DNA of 64,000 bases from Bradyrhizobium forestalis (lineage in GTDB: Bacteria > Pseudomonadota > Alphaproteobacteria > Rhizobiales > Xanthobacteraceae), in NCBI RefSeq assembly GCF_002795245.1, contig NZ_PGVG01000031.1:1-64000 (forward strand), written 5' to 3'. The notes under the pieces were generated by a model. The model did no database searches and had not been told where the DNA came from. It saw only the letters and a program-made list of their open reading frames with translations. Positions 1-9,045 of this stretch are shown piece by piece (position 1 is the stretch's first letter; each line of letters begins with the position of its first letter). The position numbers were made by a program, and so were the translations under genes.

Positions 1-1155
1 AGCCCCCGACATCACGACCTGATTGGCAGTGTTGACGGTGTCACTCGCAATCGTCGGTGCAGCGGGCGCCTTGGTGTCGACGGTGACCGCCACCGCAGCC
101 GACGCCGCGCTGGTCTGACCCGACGAGCTGGTCGCGGTCGCCGTCAGCGTATGCTTCGCATCGGTCAAGACCTTGGTGATGTAGTCCCAGCCTCCGGTCG
201 TAGTCGCAGTCGCCGTACCGATTTGCGTCGAGCCGTCATAGACTTTCACGGTGCTGCCAGCCGCGGCGGTGCCGTGCAAGGTGATCTGACTGGCGTCAGT
301 GATGCCATCCCCGGTCGCCCCGGTGTCAGGCGACCACGACGCAATAACGGGCGCACTCGGGGCCGGGGCCGGGGTCGGCGAGGTCGTCGTACCGCTATTT
401 GCCGACGTGTTGAGCGCTGACGCCAGCGTCGCGCCGTCCGTATAGTTCCCTGAGAACACCGAGTCGTTTCCACGGATCAACGCGTCACCATATTGCGCGC
501 CACCAATGTGATTGTTGGTAAACGACACCCCGGTGATCGAGGCGGTACCCAGGTTGGAGTCCGCGTATACGGTGTAGGCGCCACCGGTCAGCAGGTTATT
601 GGTGACCGTGACATTCGAGACCGGCCCGAAGTCGTTGTCGATCATGACCGCCGAGGTCCATCCCCACTGGTTGATGATCGAATTGCCGCTGATCTGAATG
701 TTGGAGAGGCCTCCATCGATCTGGATGCCGTCATAGTGAGGCGATCCGCCTGCCTGGAGATCGTGGATGTAGTTGCCCTGGATGACGGAGTTGCTCCCGG
801 GAACGATGCCATTCTCCACGTTGAAGATGTTATTCCCGATGAACGTGCCGCTCCCCATGATGCCCTGATTGCCAGTGCCATCCGGTGCCCTGCCGGTACC
901 ATCGATGGTGCAGTTCTGGACGACCGCGCCCGTGACTCCGGAATCGATGGTCACCCCGGCCCACCCGCCGGACGTGATCTTGCAGTTCTCAAGCGTCACG
1001 TTGTCCGCTTTGATGTAGACGCTTCCGGTGATGTTGAGCCCCGAAACCACCGCTCCCGCCTGCGTAATCACCACGTCTCCCGAAGGAGTGAGCGTCACCC
1101 CCGCCGGCACGCCGGTGTTCGTCGCATCAGGCCATGCATTCGTTGTCGTTGCCAA
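1..1155 (-). CDS. Right-handed beta-helix protein with Ig-like repeats (partial, C-terminus beyond left edge)
   Basis: This reading frame stays open from 1155 to the window edge (385 codons). Residues about 1-235 form a beta-helix region with ladder-like segments such as NQGIMGSGTF, NVENGI and HYDGIQIDGG. A Thr/Ser/Pro/Ala linker follows (TTTSPTPAPAPSAP), then bacterial Ig-like repeats (DGITDASQITLHGTA; a second starts near KAPAAPTIASDTVN). The start is inferred to be TTG at 1155, because an in-frame TAA lies ten codons upstream and a GGAGAA ribosome site sits just before it. There is no signal peptide, so type I secretion is plausible. The helix part is clearly paralogous to the protein at 4006-4965. 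The role is probably an extracellular polysaccharide-binding or -cleaving protein; no catalytic residues could be assigned. Confidence 0.85.
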   Translation of the reverse strand, partial: MATTTNAWPDATNTGVPAGVTLTPSGDVVITQAGAVVSGLNITGSVYIKADNVTLENCKITSGGWAGVTIDSGVTGAVVQNCTIDGTGRAPDGTGNQGIMGSGTFIGNNIFNVENGIVPGSNSVIQGNYIHDLQAGGSPHYDGIQIDGGLSNIQISGNSIINQWGWTSAVMIDNDFGPVSNVTVTNNLLTGGAYTVYADSNLGTASITGVSFTNNHIGGAQYGDALIRGNDSVFSGNYTDGATLASALNTSANSGTTTSPTPAPAPSAPVIASWSPDTGATGDGITDASQITLHGTAAAGSTVKVYDGSTQIGTATATTTGGWDYITKVLTDAKHTLTATATSSSGQTSAASAAVAVTVDTKAPAAPTIASDTVNTANQVVMSGA

Positions 1156-1876
1156 AACAGTTTCTCCGTCTTCTCTGTATTATCCCCGTTAATCGACACC
1201 AGCGCTTATTGTGATTTTGCGCCCTCGATTTAATCGTGATCGAGACGCGCCGGTGCCGTGCTTGCGCGGCGTTAATGGTCGTCAGCACACGGCCTTTTTT
1301 TGACAAGACCACGGCTCGGTTAAGGTCATTTCGCCGCAAGCGCCGCCAGATTCTTGTTTCCGGAAATACGATGCGGAAATCTACGTTACGGAAATTAAAA
1401 GCAATTTCGTTTTAGTCGCGATCAGATGGCCGCAAAATGCACCCACCAGGCACTTCACAGAAAAATTCCTTCACGGTTGCGATCTGGCCAACGATCACAA
1501 TGGACGAGCGGGCCCGAATCTCAATTCCGCCCGACGTCGTCGCCCATTAAATAAACAAACGGATGTATAAATAAACAGGTCCAGCGCACCATTAAATGCA
1601 GCGCGCGAATCGTCTTCCACTGCAGCAAATTGCAGCTCGACGATCCGCACGAGTTTGCTGTGATCCTCGTTCGCCGACGCGTGGGATGACATAGTGAGTG
1701 GGGCTTGAGCGATGGAGCGCGATCGCCTCGACTTCGCTCGAACGCGCCGGGACAGAAAAGAAGAGTTCACTCAATAGATCATTGCGAACGAGGGGCGTCG
1801 GCAAGAGCTGGCCGCCGCGAGAGCTGCAATCGACGGCTTGATTTCGCCGGCGACCATCAAATCATTTGCCAAGCGG
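1156..1876. other. Intergenic region, about 720 bp, AT-rich in part
   Basis: No convincing gene is visible; short frames here lack family resemblance and ribosome sites. The segment should hold the promoter of the leftward beta-helix gene. It contains three copies of CGGAAAT (1361-1395) and an AT-rich stretch around 1543-1598 with two ATTAAA motifs, like the other promoter islands of this cluster. Confidence 0.5.
1361..1395. repeat. Three direct CGGAAAT repeats
   Basis: CGGAAAT occurs at 1361-1367, 1374-1380 and 1389-1395, with start-to-start spacings of 13 and 15 bp. It lies about 210-240 bp upstream of the beta-helix start. It could be an activator or repressor binding array; no known regulator is recognised. 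Confidence 0.4.
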
Positions 1877-2644
1877 CTAAGTCTTCCGGCACAGAAATAC
1901 TTTCTCCCCGCGGATGAGCCCATATTGTGCAACTTGCGGCTCGACCGCGGTATATTCATCGACGGCGAAGCCCGCACGTTCGAGCCGGCGCCGGAAATCA
2001 CGACCGAAAAAGCGGACGTGATCATGCTGATTAAAATACAGGATCCGATCCTCGACTGTTCCCTGCCTCGATCGATCCTCAAACGTCTCCTGCCATCCTT
2101 CAATGAGCGGGATCATCGCGACCAAGGTCCCGCCCTCACGCAGGATCCGGTAGAGTTCGGGCATCGCCAGGCGATCGTTCACGTGCTCCAGGATATGGCA
2201 GCAGATGATCAGATCGAACCTGTTGCTCTCGATGTCTATTTTTTCAATGTTGATATCGAGATCAGCGCCCTTGCCGCCAAATTCGCAGGTCACATAACTG
2301 CGCGGCTTTCTCGCCTCTATATACCTCGTAAGTCCTGTTTCAGGCGCGAAGTGAAGGATATCCTTCCCCGTAAACAGGTTCTGCTCGGTATCGCAAAGCG
2401 CCAACAACCGGTGCCGCTCGTGCGACAGACAATTCGGACAGAGCGAGTCGAAGTTGATCCCCAATGCCAGCGGATTTGCGTACGCAAAGAAGCGGCCGCG
2501 ATATCCGCATACCGGACAGGATCTCTCAAATCGTCCGAACAGGAAGCGGATCGTCCGAAGCCCGCTGCGCAATGACCAGACATAGGGGCGCAGACGTCCC
2601 TTGATGCCTCCAGTCGACGATGGCGCCACGTCAAAATTGCTCAT
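1877..2644 (-). CDS. SAM-dependent methyltransferase with N-terminal zinc-ribbon-like motif
   Basis: About 255 residues. Two CxxC pairs near the N-terminus (C43/C46 and C69/C72) suggest a bound zinc. They are followed by a class I methyltransferase fold: ILHFAPETG as the glycine-rich SAM loop region and LIICCHILEHV as the motif typical of sugar and small-molecule methyltransferases. The start is the ATG at 2644 because GGGAG lies just upstream; it overlaps the end of the preceding membrane protein gene by 14 bp, which points to translational coupling. As last gene of the operon 7240-1877 it probably O-methylates a sugar of the exopolysaccharide or a lipid-linked intermediate. The substrate is unknown. 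Confidence 0.75.
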   Translation of the reverse strand: MSNFDVAPSSTGGIKGRLRPYVWSLRSGLRTIRFLFGRFERSCPVCGYRGRFFAYANPLALGINFDSLCPNCLSHERHRLLALCDTEQNLFTGKDILHFAPETGLTRYIEARKPRSYVTCEFGGKGADLDINIEKIDIESNRFDLIICCHILEHVNDRLAMPELYRILREGGTLVAMIPLIEGWQETFEDRSRQGTVEDRILYFNQHDHVRFFGRDFRRRLERAGFAVDEYTAVEPQVAQYGLIRGEKVFLCRKT

Positions 2645-3926
2645 CTTGCGCTCCCAACATCTGCCATTCCCTGAGCGAAGCACGCACGCCGATGCAAACG
2701 CCCCAGAACGTCCACATGTAGTTCCAAAAATGCACCGTCAAACCTGTGAACAGGAAGACCATGCAGACGATCGTAAAGCCTCTTTGAATTTCCGTCGGAC
2801 GATGCCCGCGCACAGGCAGCATCGCCGAGAGATTCAAAACGATCAGCAAGATGGTGACCGGTACGCCGTAGTGAAGGCTCGTGACGAGCCACACGCTGTC
2901 AACGGTCCGGTCGAGCAGATAATAGCCGAACGTCACGAACCCCGCTCCCGTCAAGGGCGACTGCCACACCTGCGCGGAGACAGCGTCCCAGATCATGAGG
3001 CGATAGAATCCCGTCTGAGGCTCCAGCGTCGCGTGGGACAGCAGCCAGCTGAGAGGGTTGTTTGTCACAGCAGTGACCGCCACCAGGAACATGCCCGCCC
3101 CCGTCCAAAAGAGAGGCCATCGCCAAGGGCAGCGGCACAGCAGCCGGTCGTAGGCGTAGCCCGACATGACGAGGACCATCCCCATGACAGCGGCCGAAGA
3201 TAGCGACAGCAATCCGCCGAAGAAGCACAGACACGACCACGACAGACGCTTGATGGCACTTGTCGCCGAGAACAGCACGATGCCTGCAGCCAGCGAGCAG
3301 AACACGCCATAAAGGATGGGGTGATCGAATGTCGCGATTGCGCGTCGCAGACCCGCTCGCACGCCATCTGCGCTCGAGGTGCCGTCGTCCATGAACGCCT
3401 CAGGTTGCGGTATGAGTGCCGCCATGGCCTCGCGGACGATCCAATGCCCCGTCAACACGTCGGCGAGAGCAACGGATATCGCAATTGCCGTGAATGCCTT
3501 GACCAAACGGATGAACTGCTGGACCGCTGGCGGCTCCAGAACGAAGGCTCGCGCGACAAAATAGGCTCCGACAAAGTCGAGGGCCTCTGCAACGGCGGAA
3601 AACGCCGATTGAGGTCCGGCGGCATAGCCGGCCGCTCCCACCATGGCGAGCGCAAGCATGCCCGCCAGCCCATCCGACAGCAGGAGCCGCCGGGTGGGCT
3701 GCAATAACCGCGCAAGCGCCGGCAGCAGCAGGAGTATGAGGCCTATCCTGGTCGGCGTCAGCTTTGCGCCGGCAATCAGCACCTGCAGCCCCGACGGCAA
3801 GACGATGCCCATGAGAAGGAGTGGGACGGCCCAACCGATGCGTTGGGGAATGGTCGATTGGACCCCCGCCTCCGTCGCGCGAATACGCGGCTGCCCCGCG
3901 AGGAGAGCATCGCTGGAATAGCTCAT
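2631..3926 (-). CDS. O-antigen ligase / Wzy-like polymerase family membrane protein
   Basis: About 431 residues with roughly ten hydrophobic segments and a large loop before the last helices, the architecture of the O-antigen ligase/polymerase family. LTPTRIGLILLL near the N-terminus and GAGFVTFGYYLL in the late loop resemble family members. The ATG at 3926 is preferred: GGGAG lies seven bases upstream. A longer frame back to a TTG at 4040 is open but would overlap the upstream gene and has no better ribosome site. It probably polymerises repeat units or ligates the glycan at the periplasmic face. A second candidate polymerase is encoded at 39319. Confidence 0.7.
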   Translation of the reverse strand: MSYSSDALLAGQPRIRATEAGVQSTIPQRIGWAVPLLLMGIVLPSGLQVLIAGAKLTPTRIGLILLLLPALARLLQPTRRLLLSDGLAGMLALAMVGAAGYAAGPQSAFSAVAEALDFVGAYFVARAFVLEPPAVQQFIRLVKAFTAIAISVALADVLTGHWIVREAMAALIPQPEAFMDDGTSSADGVRAGLRRAIATFDHPILYGVFCSLAAGIVLFSATSAIKRLSWSCLCFFGGLLSLSSAAVMGMVLVMSGYAYDRLLCRCPWRWPLFWTGAGMFLVAVTAVTNNPLSWLLSHATLEPQTGFYRLMIWDAVSAQVWQSPLTGAGFVTFGYYLLDRTVDSVWLVTSLHYGVPVTILLIVLNLSAMLPVRGHRPTEIQRGFTIVCMVFLFTGLTVHFWNYMWTFWGVCIGVRASLREWQMLGAQDEQF

Positions 3927-4005
3927 GAGGCGATCTCCCAGAAGGGGCTGAAGCAGGCCACCAAATCCGGCAGGCCGTCCAGTTGGCGAGGCAGACGCGG
4001 GCGCT

Positions 4006-4965
4006 TCATCTGATTGCCTCCTGCGCCGCGACGTTGCCAAAGTTCAGATTGCGGACGAGGCGCCAGCCGTCAGTCGCATTTCGAAGATAGGTGGGCCGAT
4101 TACTCCGAAACAGGGTCGGCCCATACTGTCCGGAACCGATGTGATTGTCGGTGATCGAAACACCCGAGATCGGATTGCCGTTGAACTTCCCGTCCGAGTA
4201 GATCGTATAGCTGCCGCCCGCGAGAAGATTGCCTTCGATGACGATATTGGAGACCGGGCCAAACTCGTTGTCGATCATGATAGCGCCGGCCGCGCCGTGA
4301 GAATTGACGATCGTGTTGTGCCGGATGACCGTGTCCGAGATGCCGCCATCGATCTGGATCCCATCGTAGTGCGGTGCTCCGCCGGCATTGAGACCGTGAA
4401 TGAAATTGTCTTCGATCAGACTACCCTTTCCAGTCAGCACGATGCCGTTTTCGACATTGGAGATGTTGTTGCGCTGGAACGTGCCCTGTCCCATGATGCC
4501 CTGGTTTCCATTGCCATCGGGACCGGCACCTCGACCGTCGATCGTGCAATCCCTGACGACAACTCCTGTACGATGCGGGTCGATCTTGATGACGGCCCAA
4601 GCTTTGGCCGAGATGCGGGACATCTCGATCGTCACGTTGTCGGCGTCGACCGTGACGCCGCCCTGAATGTCCAGTCCCGAAATCGTCGTACCGGCAACAG
4701 CAATCGTGAGCGGACCCGATGGCTTCAGCTTGAGATCGCGAGGCGGCCCCGTGTTGCTTGCGTCGGGCCATTGGGAGGCAAATGCCGGCTGTGACGGGCT
4801 GTCCGGTTCAGTTGCCACAGCGGCCGTTATCTGGAGTGCTGCGACCGCGGCTGCGATACGGACAACGTTGAGCACCATTCCGCCCCGCCGGCGCTTGTCG
4901 CCAAACGCGGGCCCTCCCGCTCCTCGCCATTTCCGCACCTCCCCCGCTGCGCTATTTGATCTCAT
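4006..4965 (-). CDS. Secreted right-handed parallel beta-helix protein
   Basis: About 319 residues from the chosen ATG at 4965 (GACGAGAAG upstream); an alternative ATG at 4878 starts directly before the hydrophobic stretch VLNVVRIAAAVAALQITAAVA, a Sec signal. The mature part is a parallel beta-helix with turns such as NQGIMGQGTF, NVENGIVLTG, HYDGIQIDGG and HNTIVNSHG. It resembles the first 235 residues of the protein at 1-1155, so the two genes share ancestry, but this copy has a signal peptide and no Ig-like repeats. It sits between a glycosyltransferase and a polymerase-like gene, suggesting a periplasmic or extracellular role on the nascent polysaccharide (lyase, epimerase or binding). No active site was identified. 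Confidence 0.8.
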   Translation of the reverse strand: MRSNSAAGEVRKWRGAGGPAFGDKRRRGGMVLNVVRIAAAVAALQITAAVATEPDSPSQPAFASQWPDASNTGPPRDLKLKPSGPLTIAVAGTTISGLDIQGGVTVDADNVTIEMSRISAKAWAVIKIDPHRTGVVVRDCTIDGRGAGPDGNGNQGIMGQGTFQRNNISNVENGIVLTGKGSLIEDNFIHGLNAGGAPHYDGIQIDGGISDTVIRHNTIVNSHGAAGAIMIDNEFGPVSNIVIEGNLLAGGSYTIYSDGKFNGNPISGVSITDNHIGSGQYGPTLFRSNRPTYLRNATDGWRLVRNLNFGNVAAQEAIR

Positions 4966-4996
4966 CGTTCTTCTCGTCCGCCATAGCCCGACGCGC

Positions 4997-6001
4997 TCAT
5001 GCCGGCTCGGCTCTCTGTGCCTCGTAACCACCGCCCCACTCTCGCCGACGTCTCCAGACGGCTTCCCAGTACGCCGCATTCTCCTGCCACTCCGCATTGC
5101 GCGCCACGGCGGCTGCCATCCCGTAACCGTACCAGCGTGTGAGTGGCACGATCAGATGCAGCACCTGCCCGATCGTCCGCGCAGGCCAGCCAAAATGGCG
5201 GTTGATCAGGGTAATTCTTCCCTTGAACACCTTCACCCTCTTGTCGACAGGCACGACGTCGGATGCCCCGCCGTAGTGGACGATGGTCGCCTCAGGCGTG
5301 ACCGCGGGCCGCGCACCCAGCGATCGTGCCCGATGGCAGAGGTCAGCTTCCTCGCCATACATGAAGAAGGTCGGGTCGAACCCGCCGAGCCTCTCCCACA
5401 GCAACCGGTCGATCAGCAGAAAGCAACCCGTAACGATGTCGACGTGCCGCGCGGTATCTCGGTCCCATCCGCCATAGGCCTCGGAATTGAGAATCGGGTT
5501 GCGGCGGCCGAAATAGGTGAGCCCCAGCGCAAAGCACAACAAATTCCACAGACTGATTCTTCGAAAGCACGAGGTCCGATTGAGGGTGCCGTCCGGAAAG
5601 ACGGTGCGGCCGCCCCAGACGTGAAAGGACGGGTTTGCGACAGCGAATTCCAGAAGACGATCGATCGCGCAATCGAGAATAATCGTGTCCGGATTGAGCA
5701 GGAGCAATCGTCGGCCCCGCGCCTGTTTCGCAGCCAGATTGTTGGCGCGCGCAAAGCCGATATTGTTGTCCAGGGCAATCAGCCTGACGTCGGGGAATTG
5801 ACGGGCAATTGCGGCGGCTGATTGGTCGGAGGAGTTGTTGTCGACGACGATCACCTCATAGCTCGCCCCCATTGTCTCTACGGCGATCGATGCCAGACAG
5901 TCGAGCGTCATCTCGCGGGTATTGTAGCTCACGACGATGATGGAGAGATCCAGCTGCCGATCGAGCCCCGGACGTTCGTCATCATGGTACGCGTTGCGCA
6001 T
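4997..6001 (-). CDS. Family 2 glycosyltransferase (WbbL/rhamnosyltransferase-like)
   Basis: 334 residues. A GT-A fold starts at SIIVVSYNT (20-28), with VVDNNSSD (52-59) for nucleotide binding, NNIGFARANN and LLNPDTII (101-108, the NPD replacing the usual DxD), then a GCFLLIDR segment and FMYGEEADLCHR, the acceptor-side EED-type motif. This arrangement is that of the WbbL-like rhamnosyl/glycosyl transferases of O-antigen and EPS clusters. The start has GGAGCGAGG upstream. The gene lies 69 bp after the acyltransferase gene and probably transfers one sugar, perhaps rhamnose given the rml genes, to the lipid-linked repeat unit in the cytosol. Confidence 0.85.
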   Translation of the reverse strand: MRNAYHDDERPGLDRQLDLSIIVVSYNTREMTLDCLASIAVETMGASYEVIVVDNNSSDQSAAAIARQFPDVRLIALDNNIGFARANNLAAKQARGRRLLLLNPDTIILDCAIDRLLEFAVANPSFHVWGGRTVFPDGTLNRTSCFRRISLWNLLCFALGLTYFGRRNPILNSEAYGGWDRDTARHVDIVTGCFLLIDRLLWERLGGFDPTFFMYGEEADLCHRARSLGARPAVTPEATIVHYGGASDVVPVDKRVKVFKGRITLINRHFGWPARTIGQVLHLIVPLTRWYGYGMAAAVARNAEWQENAAYWEAVWRRRREWGGGYEAQRAEPA

Positions 6002-6070
6002 AGCAACCTCGCTCCTTTCGCTCGCTCGTCGCGCTATCGCCTCGGCCCGAGATCAGGTGCTTGTGTCAAT

Positions 6071-7240
6071 TCACTCCGCCGCGCCGGCCTCAATTGTTCC
6101 TGTCAGACCGTTGCTCTGCTCATGACGACGCGCGGCCGGCTGAATCTCGACGCCTCGTCCGCTGCCTGGGCGCGCAATGTGCGACGATACCCAACGCGAA
6201 ACCTGCGCCTTTTGCTTCAGCGCCGGCGCTTCGACAAATCGCCAGGAGGCATACGCCAGAACGAGGGTTACCGATCCCGCCAGCAAGGCCAACGGCCAGC
6301 CGGCTGCGAGATCAAATACCGTCAGGAATGCCAATATGACCGGCGAATGGATCAGGTATACGCCGTAGGACAGATCGTGCTTGAGTGGCACTCGGCTGGT
6401 GAACTCGGAGAGCCCGAGATAGACCACGACGTAGGGTACACACAGCGGCAGCGCCACCGCACCCACCCCGCCCGCAAGACCGATCAGCGCGACTCCCACA
6501 GCGACTGCGGCCCCAATTGCGGAGAACGGGATAGCTTCACGGTAGAGGTAGAGATTCGTGCCGGCGATGAAGTAGACGAAGAGACCGATGAAATCCAAGA
6601 GCCGTTGCGGACAAACGGCACGCAGCGATGGCGAGAGCGCCAGCCCAACATAGGCGAGATAGACCAGACCGAAACTGATCATCGTCAGCGCACGTCGGCG
6701 CAGAAAGCCCGCCACGCTCAGCGCCGCCAGCACCGCATATGACCAGACTTCGACATTGAGCGTCCATAGCGGTCCGTTGACCTGCACCTCGTGTCCATGC
6801 CGCACCACACCGGGCAGGTAGTGCGACATCAGGGTAAGGATGTTCTTCAGATACAGGTAAAGCTGGGCGCTGCCGAAGTATTCAGCCAGGGAATAGGTCG
6901 TCAGAGCCGGTCCCAGCACGAACATGGACGCGATGACGACGACGAACAGTGCAGGCAGGATACGCAGCGCTCTATTTATGCCGAACCGGACGAGATCGCC
7001 GGACCGGGCCAGGCCAGGCGCCAGCAGGAAACCGCTAACGCAAAAGAAAATAACGACTGCAAATAGACCAAGCTGGATGAATCCACCGCTGAACCGATAA
7101 AGGACGTCGTTGACTCCCCACCAAGCATGGTGACCAACCACCATCAGTGCGGCCACAAGCCGGATCTGGTCGAAACCGGGCCCTCGGGCCGAAAGGACGG
7201 CAAGCCGATCGCCGATCGTCGTCGCCCTGGCCGGAATCAT
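6071..7240 (-). CDS. Acyltransferase 3 family membrane protein (OafA-like)
   Basis: 389 residues with about ten transmembrane helices. The N-terminal signature (FDQIRLVAALMVVGHH) includes the H37-H38 pair needed in the acyltransferase 3 family; the conserved LWTLNVEVWSY and DLSYGVYLIHSPV segments follow. These enzymes carry acyl groups, usually acetyl, across the inner membrane to sugars of O-antigen or EPS. It is the first gene of a leftward operon (7240 to 1877) that starts in the AT-rich island at 7268-7309. It probably acetylates the polysaccharide made by this cluster. Confidence 0.88.
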   Translation of the reverse strand: MIPARATTIGDRLAVLSARGPGFDQIRLVAALMVVGHHAWWGVNDVLYRFSGGFIQLGLFAVVIFFCVSGFLLAPGLARSGDLVRFGINRALRILPALFVVVIASMFVLGPALTTYSLAEYFGSAQLYLYLKNILTLMSHYLPGVVRHGHEVQVNGPLWTLNVEVWSYAVLAALSVAGFLRRRALTMISFGLVYLAYVGLALSPSLRAVCPQRLLDFIGLFVYFIAGTNLYLYREAIPFSAIGAAVAVGVALIGLAGGVGAVALPLCVPYVVVYLGLSEFTSRVPLKHDLSYGVYLIHSPVILAFLTVFDLAAGWPLALLAGSVTLVLAYASWRFVEAPALKQKAQVSRWVSSHIARPGSGRGVEIQPAARRHEQSNGLTGTIEAGAAE

Positions 7241-7267
7241 CGATCTCTCATCTCGCGGTTTTCCGTC

Positions 7268-7309
7268 TTTTCCGATTACATAATATTAAATGTTAAATGA
7301 TATTAAATC
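7268..7309 (-). promoter_or_regulatory. AT-rich island upstream of the acyltransferase operon
   Basis: About 40 bp of almost pure A/T with three ATTAAAT/GTTAAAT repeats, between two codirectional genes in otherwise GC-rich DNA. It likely holds the promoter for 7240 leftward, and is one of a recurring set of such islands in this cluster. Confidence 0.5.
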
Positions 7310-8868
7310 CAGTGCGCATTTTGGCCGGAACGGCCACCCGATACCCCGGCTACTTGATTGTGGCGCTGGCCGGCCAGTTCGGCTGCCTCGTCGTCGTCTG
7401 GCATTCCGCCCGAGGCGGTGACGATGATCGAGGCCGCGAGCCCAAGCGAAAGGAATCCCGGTGTGAACCCGCTCAGCCTGGAGGTCATGCCGAACAATCC
7501 ATCGCCACGATCCGCCGGAATTCCGAACATCGTCTCAATTCGCAACCCCGCATCAACGCACCAACTCGTCAGCCTGCGCGCCGAAGCGAAATGAGCGCCC
7601 GCAGCCTCGTAGCCGCTGCGGCGCCCGGATTGGAGACTCGCTCTGAGATAAGACCGAACGCCCCTTGGGGACATCGTGTTGGGCATCTGGATCACTGCAA
7701 TCGATTGCTCATGCATGAATGATCGCAGCTTCCGAAGCAGCTTTCGCGGATCCGGAGCGAGGTGCAACAGATTGAGGCATAGAACGCAGTCGTAGGCACC
7801 GCGATTGGAATCGATGCTATCCAGATCGGTGTAGATCATCTCGATCCCGTCCCCAGCGGGACCGGCCGCAATGACCGGATCCAGTGGGATTGCCGTGACA
7901 TGCAGACCTCGCGCCTGCAGGCGCTTTTCCGTCTTGCCAGAACCACAGCCGAGCGAGAGAACGCTGCGCGCCGATACCGGCACGAGCGAGATCATCTCTT
8001 CGGATTCAGGTTCATAATAGTCCTTGGAAAAACTCGCGCGGCGAAGGCGCGTCTCTGTTGGAAGCAGCGAGTACGGCAGGCGACGGCCGTCCGCGATCTC
8101 CAGCAAAATCTCCTTCTGCCTGCCAAGTTCGTCCACCCCGACTCCCATCCGGCCGACATACCGGTTGGTGAGGTGGTGGACGGTAAACTCCTCCAGGTGT
8201 GAGATCGGCACCAGTTTCTTCAAACCACATTGGGTGTATGGATCCGTCGCAGCCGAACAGGCCAGATCATACTTCCCCTGGTGCGGAGCTACATCGAAGC
8301 CGCCCGAATGCAGCGCGTTGCCTAGCTGCTCCCGGGTAAGGACAAAGCAGGCGGCGTGCTCGTTGGTGAAATGCGCCAGAACATAGTCGCCATGCCGCTT
8401 GACCGATGAGGGATCCCAGTGGAAATGCGCGTGTATATCGGGGTAGTTTCGCTGGCCGTCTTCACCGAATTCGACCCGCAGAAACCCGGCAACCTCGTCC
8501 TGTGGCAGAAATGACGTTACATCCAGCCAGGCGCGGATGTTCCTCTCGGTGATCAGAATATCGTCTTCCGAGTAGATGAACAGATCGTACTGGTCATGAC
8601 GTTCCACGAACAGTTTCTTGTGCGCGAACGGCAGGGACCATGGGTCCCTGGTGGGCATGCCAACAATGCATTCCACCCCGGCCATCGCGCGCTTGTCGAT
8701 GTTCGACAACACGACGATGTCAATGGCGAGGGACATCGACCTGTATTCTCTGATGACCCGCTCGAGATAGCGGTCATTCGACGTTCCATGGCTTGCAATC
8801 GCGACCAGCACGCGAGGCGCGCTACGGCCGTCTTGGCTCATCATATGCTGGGCAGCATGCTCATTCAT
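7303..8868 (-). CDS. Fused glycosyltransferase-like and SAM methyltransferase protein
   Basis: 521 residues in two parts. Residues about 18-260 start with RVLVAIASHG and contain YSEDDILI (near 97), a DxD-like acidic motif of a GT-A glycosyltransferase. Residues about 290-450 are a class I methyltransferase: VLSLGCGSGKTEKRL as SAM loop, then YDCVLCLNLLHLAPDP. The rest is Gly/Ala-rich tail. The gene stands alone between two AT-rich islands (8901-8990 upstream, 7268-7309 downstream). A single protein that adds a sugar and methylates it, or caps the chain by methylation, would fit an EPS cluster. The order of reactions and the substrates are not visible. Confidence 0.75.
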   Translation of the reverse strand: MNEHAAQHMMSQDGRSAPRVLVAIASHGTSNDRYLERVIREYRSMSLAIDIVVLSNIDKRAMAGVECIVGMPTRDPWSLPFAHKKLFVERHDQYDLFIYSEDDILITERNIRAWLDVTSFLPQDEVAGFLRVEFGEDGQRNYPDIHAHFHWDPSSVKRHGDYVLAHFTNEHAACFVLTREQLGNALHSGGFDVAPHQGKYDLACSAATDPYTQCGLKKLVPISHLEEFTVHHLTNRYVGRMGVGVDELGRQKEILLEIADGRRLPYSLLPTETRLRRASFSKDYYEPESEEMISLVPVSARSVLSLGCGSGKTEKRLQARGLHVTAIPLDPVIAAGPAGDGIEMIYTDLDSIDSNRGAYDCVLCLNLLHLAPDPRKLLRKLRSFMHEQSIAVIQMPNTMSPRGVRSYLRASLQSGRRSGYEAAGAHFASARRLTSWCVDAGLRIETMFGIPADRGDGLFGMTSRLSGFTPGFLSLGLAASIIVTASGGMPDDDEAAELAGQRHNQVAGVSGGRSGQNAHWI

Positions 8869-8900
8869 CGCGCCGGGATCCCAGTGGAGGCGTTCAGCCT

Positions 8901-8990
8901 CGCATTTAATAATATGCAGATAATATATAATAACGTTGGATAGTCGAGATTATTGTGATTTAATTTTTATTATGTAACGATATATTCCTG
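8901..8990. promoter_or_regulatory. AT-rich divergent promoter island
   Basis: This 90-bp stretch is dominated by A/T (TTTAAT, TATATAAT, TTTAATTTTTATTATG). It separates the leftward fusion gene at 8868 from the rightward glycosyltransferase at 9046 and should carry both promoters. Exact -35/-10 boxes are ambiguous because many A/T hexamers fit. Confidence 0.5.
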
Positions 8991-9045
8991 CCGAAGTCCA
9001 GGCCGGCCTCCGCCGTTTGGCGCGACACTCGGAGAATCCCCTCGC

